Shown: one piece after another, positions 57,335-64,000 of the stretch
Layout of the letters: each line of letters opens with the position of its first letter
How positions within the stretch are numbered: position 1 is the stretch's first letter
Source: Burkholderia sp. WP9
GTDB taxonomy: Bacteria; Pseudomonadota; Gammaproteobacteria; Burkholderiales; Burkholderiaceae
DNA: 64,000 nucleotides
Direction: 5' to 3'
NCBI RefSeq assembly: GCF_900104795.1
Contig: NZ_FNTG01000004.1
Coordinates: 124,001 to 188,000 of the forward strand
Position numbers and translations under genes: made by a program
The notes under the pieces: model-generated
The model's database searches: none
Told to the model about the DNA's origin: nothing
What the model saw: the letters and a program-made list of their open reading frames with translations, nothing else

Positions 57335-59284
57335 ATGGCCAACCAGCCGCAAACGCTGACCCTGCCGCCACCGCGTACCTACACGCGCACCGACTTCACC
57401 GCGCTGCGCGCGTTCGTGCAGCGGCTGCCCGCGGCGACCATCGCGCGGCTCTACTATGATCCCGAGCTGGCCCCGCATGCGGCGACCCCCGACGCGATGG
57501 AGCGGTACCTGCGCACGATGCGTGACGACCTCGTGCAGCTCGCGCTGCTGCACGGCTCGCCAGTACTCGCCGATCACCTGAAGGCGTCGATCCGGCAGCA
57601 CGGCAGCGCGAAACTGACCGCCGTCACCTTGCGCATGGTCGGGCAGGCGTCGACGCTGGCCGCCGCCGTGCCGGCCGTGGCTCACCCGGTGCACCTGTGG
57701 TTCCGGCCGCTGGTCGCGCGGCGCCTCGCCGGGGAGGGGATCGCGACGCTGGGGGCGCTCATCGACTGGTGCAACGCGCGCGGCGGCAGCTGGTGGCGAT
57801 CGGTGCCGCGCATCGGGCCGCTGCGCGCGGCCACGCTCGTCGCGTGGCTGCGCCGCCATGAAAAGACCCTCGGCGTGCGCGTCGCTGATGATGTCGATGC
57901 CGGACCCGGTCCGGGTGCGCTGGGGCCACCGGACGGGAAGGGCGGCACCGGTGACCTGGTGGTCATCGGCGGCAGTCCGCTCGCGCCGCGGCTGGCACCG
58001 TTCGAACGGCTCGCGGTGCCGGCCGCATTGTCGGGGGGAGAGGGGGGCGCGGGCGGCGCCGCGACGCAGGGGAGCGCGACCCGCGGCACCAACCGGGCGA
58101 CCGCGTTTGCGTTCATCCGTGCGCCGCACGACCTCGCGGCGCTCCATGCGTACCTGCACCGCTATCGCGACCGGCCGGCCACGCTGCGGGCCTACACCCG
58201 CGAACTCGAACGGCTGATCCTGTGGGCGGTGATCGTGCGCGGCACCGCTGTCTCGTCGATGACGGTCGAGGACTGCGAAGCCTACAAGGATTTCCTCGCG
58301 GCGCCGTCGCCGGCGTTCACTGGTCCGAAGCGCTCGCGCGCGGGCGGACGCTGGCGGCCGTTTGCCCCCGGGGGCCTGGCGCCCGACAGTCAGGCCTATG
58401 CGGTGCGGGTGCTGCGCGCGGCGTTTGCGTGGCTCGTCGACGTCCGCTATCTGGCGGGCAATCCGTGGGCCGCGGTGCACGATCCGGTGACGGTGACCCG
58501 CGAAGTCGCGGTGCAGGTCGGGCGCGCGCTGCCGGCCGGGTTGTGGACGGAATTGCGGGCCGCGCTCGACGCCCGCTGTGCACGGCACGGGAACGCGGCG
58601 GAGGGGCCGGAGGCCGACGCCCGGCAGTGGCGCACCGCGCGCGCGGCGATCCTGCTGATGGGCGACTCCGGGCTGCGGCGCGACGAGGCGGCGCACGCCC
58701 GCCGTGAGGACCTGCGGCGGGTGGACCTGCCGCGTGTGGACCTGCCCCGGTCGCCGCAGGGTCCGGATGCGGCTGCGGTCTGGGCGCTGACGGTCACCGG
58801 CAAGCGCCGCAAACAGCGCACGGTGCCGGTCAGTGCGGCCACGGTGCGCGCGCTGCGCGAACACTGGGCCGATCGCGGGCGCGACTTCGATGCGACGCTC
58901 GACTCCGCGCCGCTGATCGTGCCGCTGGTGATTCCCGCGACTGGTCCGGCACTGAAGAAGCACGGCGGCGCCGTCGAGGCGCCGTACACGGCCGATGCCT
59001 TCGGGCATCTGGTCCGTCAGGCGATACGCCGTCTGACCGTTGAGTTTGGCGCGCGGGCGGACATCCCGAAAGAGGCGCTGGTCCAGCTCGCGAATACCTC
59101 GGCGCACGCGTTCCGGCACACCTTCGGCACGCGCGCGGTCGCCCGTGACATGCCGGTCGATGTGGTGCAGACGATTCTCGGCCACGCATCGCTGCAGACG
59201 ACGTCGATCTATGTGCGCGCCGAGCAGCAGCGCATGCTCGAGGCGGCCGCGCAGTATTACGCGGCGGACGACGATCCGGGCTGA
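57335..59284 (+). CDS. Module copy 3: large tyrosine recombinase with DUF3701-like domain
   Basis: A 649-residue integrase. Residues 1-100 are shared with the truncated copies (NQPQTLTLPPPRTYTRTDFT, PATIARLYYDPELAPHAATP). Residues about 120-190 look like DUF3701 (WFRPLVARRLAGEGIATLGA, VPRIGPLRAATLVAWLRRHE), with a helix-hairpin-helix flavour. A SAM-like core-binding domain follows a Gly-rich linker (ALHAYLHRYRDRPATLRAYT), then the catalytic domain: Arg near 446 (GDSGLRRDEAAHARREDL), HAFRHTFGTRAV (about 590), LGHASLQTTSIYVRAEQQRM with nucleophilic Tyr near 625. It belongs to the long XerC-like integrases of Burkholderia. It is the only complete one of three copies. Confidence 0.93.
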   Translation: MANQPQTLTLPPPRTYTRTDFTALRAFVQRLPAATIARLYYDPELAPHAATPDAMERYLRTMRDDLVQLALLHGSPVLADHLKASIRQHGSAKLTAVTLRMVGQASTLAAAVPAVAHPVHLWFRPLVARRLAGEGIATLGALIDWCNARGGSWWRSVPRIGPLRAATLVAWLRRHEKTLGVRVADDVDAGPGPGALGPPDGKGGTGDLVVIGGSPLAPRLAPFERLAVPAALSGGEGGAGGAATQGSATRGTNRATAFAFIRAPHDLAALHAYLHRYRDRPATLRAYTRELERLILWAVIVRGTAVSSMTVEDCEAYKDFLAAPSPAFTGPKRSRAGGRWRPFAPGGLAPDSQAYAVRVLRAAFAWLVDVRYLAGNPWAAVHDPVTVTREVAVQVGRALPAGLWTELRAALDARCARHGNAAEGPEADARQWRTARAAILLMGDSGLRRDEAAHARREDLRRVDLPRVDLPRSPQGPDAAAVWALTVTGKRRKQRTVPVSAATVRALREHWADRGRDFDATLDSAPLIVPLVIPATGPALKKHGGAVEAPYTADAFGHLVRQAIRRLTVEFGARADIPKEALVQLANTSAHAFRHTFGTRAVARDMPVDVVQTILGHASLQTTSIYVRAEQQRMLEAAAQYYAADDDPG

Positions 59285-59557
59285 TGCCGGCATCGCGGGC
59301 ACCGCGTTGGTCCGCTTCCTGGTCGATGCCTGACCGCCGCTGAAAAGCCGCGGGCGTTGCTGTATCCCGCGATTTCTCCAGCCAGCGGGAACTTCAGATG
59401 ACCGTGCACGCGATTACCGCATTCCGGCCGGACAAATCCTCATAGCGGTGGAACGTTCTGATCACATCGGAACATCCCGCGGTTTCCTCCCTTGGGGCTT
59501 GTAGGACGCCTGCCCGCCGGCTCCTGCACGAGTTCTCTTGCGCGCGGTTCGGGGCAG
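59285..59557. other. Intergenic region, no recognisable gene
   Basis: Nothing supported between the integrase and the next small gene. Confidence 0.35.
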
Positions 59558-59797
59558 GTGTCCTACAACCCTGTTGAGCGGTGGTTCTGCGAAACAACCG
59601 ATGCGAGAATCGATCCAGAAGTCACGGAAGCAATCGTTCGATTCATCGATCATCATGGTGCCAAATCGGTGGTGGCCTTCGATCGCATCATCGGGTGCCC
59701 GCATGAGGAAGGCATCGATTACCCGGAAGGCGAAAAATGCACGCGGTGTTCGTTCTGGGCCAACCGTGATCGGTGGAGCGGCGAGATCATCCAGTGA
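59558..59797 (+). CDS. Small cysteine-containing hypothetical protein
   Basis: A 79-residue protein with a GTG start (VSYNPVERWFCETTDARIDP) at 59558; a longer frame begins with TTG at 59492. The core reads EVTEAIVRFIDHHGAKSVVA, FDRIIGCPHEEGIDYPEGEK, CTRCSFWANRDRWSGEIIQ. The arrangement C-P-H-E-E-G-x-D-Y-P-x-G-x-x-C-x-x-C suggests a small zinc-binding site. Similar short proteins occur in Burkholderia; function unknown. Confidence 0.65.
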   Translation: MSYNPVERWFCETTDARIDPEVTEAIVRFIDHHGAKSVVAFDRIIGCPHEEGIDYPEGEKCTRCSFWANRDRWSGEIIQ

Positions 59798-60181
59798 GAC
59801 GTCAGGAGGCAAGCGCTTCCATCCTCGCGTTAAGGCGTTCCTTACTGGCCTCATTCCGACCGTAGTCATGCATTCATTGACGCAGGACACTTTCTGGACG
59901 AGAAGGTCGCGTATGGCCCTTAGCGGGGCGCGGCCAAGCCCGTGGCGTGGTTCCACGCCACCGTGATCACCTCCGCGACTGACTTCGATTCCGCGAGCGC
60001 GATGACTGCGAGGTGCTTCACGTGGAGGGAAGGGTTCACAGAGCCGGGCATCGACCAGAACGACACGAAGCCTGGTCATGCGCGCGGTGTAACGTACAGT
60101 GGTGAATCTCCTGCTGGGGAGGCACGTTGCTGGATCTTGCCGCGCGTGGTGAGTATCGCGGTTAATGCAAGGGGCAGAACC
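59798..60181. other. Intergenic region, no recognisable gene
   Basis: A frame continues upstream of the next gene from 59942 but the ribosome site favours the ATG at 60182. Nothing else was identified. Confidence 0.35.
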
Positions 60182-60622
60182 ATGGGTTTTTCTTGCCGAA
60201 GGTTTCTGATCGCTCGTGACGATACCCTCTGGCGGCTGTCAGGCACCAGGTTCGACCGGATGCTGCGAGATCCGGCAAGTCACTGTCTGCCCGTTTTTGC
60301 GGGGCAACGAGCGCGAATGGCCAGCGTCGTGGTCGAACTTGTGGCCAGAAACCCAGTGCGCGTCGTTCGGAATACGTTTTCCATTCTTACGTTCGATGCC
60401 GAAGGCCGCATTGACCCGGGCAGATTCGAAAAGCAGCAATTTGCCCTCGTGGAGTTGGCCGTCGCACCTGTCTTTGCCCCATTCGCTGACGACAGCAACC
60501 AGACGGTCGTCGACGCAACCTCCCGATTCATTGCACAGGGAGGCCAATGGGTTCCGTCACGCGCTTTGGCGCGCGTCATAGAGCAGACTGCGTTGGGTCA
60601 ACGACAGTGCCGACACCTGTAA
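60182..60622 (+). CDS. Conserved hypothetical protein
   Basis: A 146-residue protein starting behind AAGGGGC: MGFSCRRFLIARDDTLWRLS, GTRFDRMLRDPASHCLPVFA, GQRARMASVVVELVARNPVR, VVRNTFSILTFDAEGRIDPG, FEKQQFALVELAVAPVFAPF. Proteins of this type with an FLxxxDDxLxRL start and RFAGQRVRxAxVxVEL core are found in Burkholderiales. No enzymatic motif is known to me. It stands alone. Confidence 0.7.
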   Translation: MGFSCRRFLIARDDTLWRLSGTRFDRMLRDPASHCLPVFAGQRARMASVVVELVARNPVRVVRNTFSILTFDAEGRIDPGRFEKQQFALVELAVAPVFAPFADDSNQTVVDATSRFIAQGGQWVPSRALARVIEQTALGQRQCRHL

Positions 60623-60952
60623 GCGGTTGCTCGAAGGCTGCTCTACGGTATCCAGTTTTCGATTCTCGAGTGCCAGAGATGGGTCGACAACGGCCGACCG
60701 CATCCGGCAGTAGTCGGCCATGAACCGGCACCCGCCTGGAGGGATTGAACGACCGAAGAGCTTTCGGCTCAAGACATTCAAAGTCCCGGCATGATGCGGT
60801 TGCGATGCCAGTGGGCATGATTCATTTCTTTCGTTAGACCTTCCAGGCGCATACCTGGTCGAGAAACCGTCAAGCCTTCCCGAAATTTGGTTTGGATCGT
60901 GTATAAATATCGGACCGTGATGCGGCACAAAAAGCGTTAATTTGCGACGACG
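60623..60952. other. Intergenic region upstream of IS630-like HTH protein
   Basis: No gene. The last 60 bases, with TTGGAT and TATAAATAT near 60890-60910, could hold the promoter of the next gene, but this is not certain. Confidence 0.35.
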
Positions 60953-62002
60953 ATGGGCAAACTGATAGACGATCTCCCTCTTCCAGACCGAAGGGCTCTT
61001 GCCGTCAAGCTTCTGCTGAAAGGTGTGGGGATTAGCGAAGTATCAAGGGTGGCTCAACTGAGCCTTCCCACCGTGAGCAAATATAAGAACCTGGTTGAGA
61101 GGGGCGGGCCGGAGGCCCTGGCTCACCTTCGCATCCACGGGGGCGTCCCGCGACTGGACAATGCTTCGGAAAGCTGGCTCGTTAGCGCTATCAAACACTC
61201 ACCAGGCCTTTACGGCTATCCGGGGCCGACCTGGACCATCAGCCAGCTACGGGAAGTAATCTTCCAGCGCCTCGGCATCCAGTTTTCATCTTCACATGTC
61301 GGTTACCTCGTTCGCAGTTATGGCCTCGCATACCGACTCGGCTATTCGCCGTCAAGTAAGGCACCTCCCAATACTGCTCAGAAATCGCAGGGTGGCGTAT
61401 ATGCTGCTCGCCGAGCAGTCGCTGCGAGGATGCTGCTAGATGGAAACAGTGTCGAGATCGTGGCTAGAACGCTCGCCATCGGCGTGCCCACAGTTCGAAA
61501 ATATAGGTCCATGGTAAGTGCCGGTGGAATTGACGCTGTCGAGAAGCTCAGGTCATCCGGGCGCAAAGCGACGCTTTCCGCCGCAGACCTTGATTGGTTA
61601 CGTGGAAAATTGGAGGCCAATCCTACGGCGCAAGGTTTCGAAACCGAACTATGGAGGAGCGGGGATGTTCAAAAGCTGATCAAGGAAAAGTTCGGCATCT
61701 ACCACTCACACGGTCATGTGAGAAGGATCGTCGGAAAGCTTGGGCTGGAGCACAGGATGCGGCCGCCAAAGCAGCGCACGGAGAAAAAGCGGCTGACGAT
61801 CGATGACGAAGTGCTGGCATGGGTTGCCGCTACGCTGAAGGAGCTGCCGCGAGCACACGGCATAGACGCTGATAACTGGACAAACGCGCGATTGCGCACC
61901 GTGATTCGTCAGCGGGTCGGCGTCGACTACACTCGCGGATACATCCTGAAAATTGCCATTCGTGCTGGGGTGGCAGACCTGCTTACAAGACGCCGTAGCT
62001 GA
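60953..62002 (+). CDS. Protein of tandem IS630-type helix-turn-helix/winged-helix units without a transposase domain
   Basis: A 349-residue protein made of related units. Unit 1 (residues about 15-125) has LLKGVGISEVSRVAQLSLPT, VSKYKNLVERGGPEALAHLR and WTISQLREVIFQRLGIQFSS. Unit 2 (about 145-270) has LLDGNSVEIVARTLAIGVPT, VRKYRSMVSAGGIDAVEKLR and DVQKLIKEKFGIYHSHGHVR. A third half unit (about 285-349) has the winged part only (LRTVIRQRVGVDYTRGYILK). IS630 transposases carry one such unit before a DDE domain; here no DDE domain is present. It is probably a sequence-specific DNA-binding protein; its target is unknown. Confidence 0.8.
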   Translation: MGKLIDDLPLPDRRALAVKLLLKGVGISEVSRVAQLSLPTVSKYKNLVERGGPEALAHLRIHGGVPRLDNASESWLVSAIKHSPGLYGYPGPTWTISQLREVIFQRLGIQFSSSHVGYLVRSYGLAYRLGYSPSSKAPPNTAQKSQGGVYAARRAVAARMLLDGNSVEIVARTLAIGVPTVRKYRSMVSAGGIDAVEKLRSSGRKATLSAADLDWLRGKLEANPTAQGFETELWRSGDVQKLIKEKFGIYHSHGHVRRIVGKLGLEHRMRPPKQRTEKKRLTIDDEVLAWVAATLKELPRAHGIDADNWTNARLRTVIRQRVGVDYTRGYILKIAIRAGVADLLTRRRS

Positions 62003-62033
62003 TCCATTCATCCTGGTCCTAGCTGCCCCCGTC

Positions 62034-62219
62034 ATGTGTGGCCGCTGCGGCAGCGTGAAGCCGCAGCAATGCACCGCGAACAGCGTTCAGCTCGTTTCGA
62101 ACACCGATGGCAGATACCGCGTCAATCACGTCGAAGCATGCGGCCATGGCACGGGAACAATTGCTAGCGGTCTGCTATACGGCAAGCTCCAGCCGGTCAA
62201 ACTGGTCGTCAGGCGGTAG
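62034..62219 (+). CDS. Small Cys-containing hypothetical protein
   Basis: A 61-residue frame with MCGRCGSVKPQQCTANSVQL, VSNTDGRYRVNHVEACGHGT and GTIASGLLYGKLQPVKLVVR. The CGRCG pair and later C-x-H may bind zinc. No clear ribosome site. Similar length and pattern to minor plasmid proteins; low certainty. Confidence 0.4.
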   Translation: MCGRCGSVKPQQCTANSVQLVSNTDGRYRVNHVEACGHGTGTIASGLLYGKLQPVKLVVRR

Positions 62220-62616
62220 ACGTGGGTCGCGTGCCGCCGATCGCCGACAGGCAGGGACCGGCCATCTCCCGCCGTTCGCAAGCGCGCACAGACAGACACT
62301 CAAACGTCGGCTTCTCCCAGACATCTGACATTCGCGCGCCGGCCGTGTACGTTGCGTCGTCGGACATTCTGCTCATTGGGTCGATCGCTTGCCGCGGGCC
62401 GCTATGGGTTGCTGTGCCGTCGTTGGACCACTAGTAATCTCTAAAGACAGCATTTTACCTGCAGCAGGACCGCACACTAAAAGCCTCGTTACGCTGCATG
62501 GGGATGGCGTCGTGCCACTTACCAGGTCACTGCTTCTGCCAGTATCCTGCCGCAGGAGTTCCTTCGACGAATTCCGCCCCGGTTCAGGTGTCGCCGAACG
62601 CTCGTCGCTGGTTCGT
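62220..62616. other. Intergenic region, no recognisable gene
   Basis: No supported gene or terminator seen. Confidence 0.35.
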
Positions 62617-63177
62617 TCATTCGGATCGAACTAGGCGGCGACTGTCTAAATCTTTTATCGCGGGAAATACCGCTTTGTCCCACGAATAATAACCGGGCCA
62701 GTGCCAGACCACGTGCTTTCCAACAACAACTTCGAACATCGGGGTCCGGGATTTAAGATGGCCACGCCGCAAGTTGCGTTGATAAAGCCATTGGAGCTCG
62801 TCCGGGTAGTCATCGGCCACCTCAGTGGCGGCTATCGCCGAACGTTCTACGATGACTAGACGATCGCCTGGATGGTTCTGGGCCCACGATTCGAAGTCGT
62901 GCTTCCCGCCAAGGAAGCCCTTCCACCGGGCGCACCACTCACAGTCTTTCGCCGAATGCATGATGAGCAAGAGGGGTTCGTCCTTGTAAATTTCGGTTTG
63001 TCGTACTGCTTCGGCCCAGTCCTTGTTTGTCTCAGTGGTTATGGCGCTCGCGCCATCGGCTTTACCGGTGCCGTCGTCCGCCCAGCCAGCAGACGGTAAG
63101 GCCAGCAGCAGGAGCGCTGTCGAGAGAACACGGAAGATATGTGGCGCGGAGCAACAAGCTTTCATGGCATCGCTCAT
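62617..63177 (-). CDS. Exported thioredoxin-fold protein
   Basis: A 186-residue protein. The ATG at 63177 has a GGGAGGAAAC site and gives a signal peptide (MSDAMKACCSAPHIFRVLST, ALLLLALPSAGWADD). The mature protein has WAEAVRQTEIYKDEPLLLIM, the redox-like motif CEWC in SAKDCEWCARWKGFLG, RLVIVERSAIAATEVADDYP and TPMFEVVVGKHVVWHWPGYY with the cis-Pro-like TPMF. This is a periplasmic thioredoxin-like protein, perhaps a thiol oxidoreductase. Substrate unknown. A start at 63312 would bury the signal peptide. Confidence 0.85.
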   Translation of the reverse strand: MSDAMKACCSAPHIFRVLSTALLLLALPSAGWADDGTGKADGASAITTETNKDWAEAVRQTEIYKDEPLLLIMHSAKDCEWCARWKGFLGGKHDFESWAQNHPGDRLVIVERSAIAATEVADDYPDELQWLYQRNLRRGHLKSRTPMFEVVVGKHVVWHWPGYYSWDKAVFPAIKDLDSRRLVRSE

Positions 63178-63815
63178 CAGTTTCCTCCCGGTGACGGCTT
63201 GGCGCCACGCCTCGCGGATACATCGCAGCGCGGTCGCAACGGAGCCCGCAGAGGACACGCGGAGGCGCTGTGTAACGAGGCTAGACAATATCGCCGGGAG
63301 CGCGGCCGTCATCTAGTGCTGTATGTGCGCTAACGAACATACGATGTGAGGGCTTGCAATGCTCACGTGACATACAGCGAGGTTCGCATTGATTTGCAAA
63401 TTCAGGGTTGACTCGGTGGTGCCGGTGCGCTGCTTCTCTTCGCACTTCCGTTTTCGGCCATCAGACGCCATTCGCCTGCACAGGAGGTCGGACATTGGAG
63501 CGGCCGCGTCATCTGAAATTCCGCCTGATGGCAACGGTCCGGCGTTAAGAGCGATGGTGTGGACGCCGTGCGCAGAGCCTGCTCAAGAGGCACCAATCGG
63601 CCCTATATTCTGAAAGGGCCGCGCGACTGTTCAACCGTTGGCGAAAAGCTTCCCTTGGTATGGCCACGGCGGATCGTTCCTCGACCGCGAGGTGCATGTT
63701 CCGACTTCCGCCTGAGTCGAACACGTTTTATTGTCCCGTTTTATCTGTCGAACCATCGGATTTGAAGACGCAGGCCGCAGCCTGAAGTTTGCCACTAAGG
63801 AAGCATTGTCGAAGA
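63178..63815. other. Intergenic region, no recognisable gene
   Basis: About 640 bases without a supported gene; short frames on both strands look like shadows. Confidence 0.35.
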
Positions 63816-64000
63816 TCAGCGGGCCGCGTCACCGGCAAGAACGTATGCACCCCAGAAATACGGGTGACGGTAGAGTTCTCCATCCTTGCCGCTGGCCATG
63901 TCGCGTTCGGTACGCGCTAGTGCCTCCGCTTTTGACAGCGAGGGATTACTGGCATAGGTGCGGAATACACCGGTTGTCACGTCTGTCGCCGACCGAGATT
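63816..64000 (-). CDS. Probable CHAT-domain protein, C-terminal end (partial)
   Basis: The gene enters from the right edge and ends with TGA at 63816. The last 60 residues include VTTGVFRTYASNPSLSKAEA, LARTERDMASGKDGELYRHP and YFWGAYVLAGDAAR. The HPxFWxxxVLxGD ending is characteristic of CHAT domains (caspase-like peptidases often fused to TPR repeats). The catalytic His and Cys would lie outside the window, so activity cannot be judged. Confidence 0.7.
   Translation of the reverse strand, partial: SRSATDVTTGVFRTYASNPSLSKAEALARTERDMASGKDGELYRHPYFWGAYVLAGDAAR

Noticed and set aside
57221..59302. A 693-codon open frame on the minus strand
   Set aside because: It is the antisense of the intact integrase and GC-rich third positions keep it open; the composition is Arg/His/Pro-rich without motifs.

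Overview
The window looks like a plasmid or secondary replicon of a Burkholderia-group beta-proteobacterium (Burkholderia, Paraburkholderia or Caballeronia). This rests on high GC codon use, Burkholderia-type small protein families (DUF3717, DUF3761, DUF2501, DUF3268), several genes for HU-like proteins, and a plasmid backbone: a Rep_3-type initiator (45.3-46.7 kb), an iteron origin (46.7-47.5 kb), a parA-parB operon (47.7-49.9 kb) with parS-like palindromes (50.0-50.3 kb), and a mobilisation region (25.1-30.2 kb). No tRNA, rRNA or CRISPR array was seen.

Layout. 0-4.4 kb: start of a superfamily I helicase running off the left edge, an AT-hook-like protein, HU, and secreted DUF3761 protein. 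4.4-9.2 kb: broken genes and insertion sequences. An IS1111-type element sits inside an IS6-family transposase gene, which lies beside a 5'-truncated serine recombinase; then an RMD1 (DUF155) protein, a recombinase tail and an ADP-ribosylglycohydrolase tail. 9.3-11.1 kb: small envelope genes (His-rich peptide, DUF2501, frameshifted DUF3761, mscL). 11.1-15.8 kb: flavohaemoglobin between a phage-type integrase and the decayed tail of a second integrase, then an IS1634-family element. 16-20 kb: amidohydrolase, MFS relic and a group II intron with reverse transcriptase. 20.1-24.8 kb: SF1 helicase, DUF3268 protein, small conserved and secreted proteins. 24.9-33.3 kb: mobilisation genes with an oriT candidate, a partition-protein relic, ardB antirestriction and small accessory genes. 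33.3-42.9 kb: integrase and transposase debris, then a catabolic operon (MFS, RraA-like, D-2-hydroxyacid dehydrogenase, SDR) and a citrate-synthase-like gene destroyed by a stop codon and an IS66-family insertion. 42.9-45.1 kb and 53.4-59.3 kb: three copies of a DUF1778 antitoxin - GNAT toxin - tyrosine recombinase module. 59.5-64 kb: small unknown proteins, a protein built from repeated IS630-type DNA-binding domains, an exported thioredoxin-fold protein and the end of a probable CHAT-domain protein.

The most interesting signal is the repeated DUF1778 - GNAT - integrase order. In copies 1 and 2 the integrase is cut to its N-terminal part; in copy 3 all three genes are intact and the integrase is 649 residues (DUF3701-like N-terminal region plus XerC-like catalytic domain). 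Copies 1 and 2 share a dyad in front of the antitoxin gene, and copy 3 has its own dyad plus a 67-bp near-palindrome. This suggests an addiction module translationally linked to a recombinase, moved as a unit. All assignments are from reading the sequence; no database search was possible.
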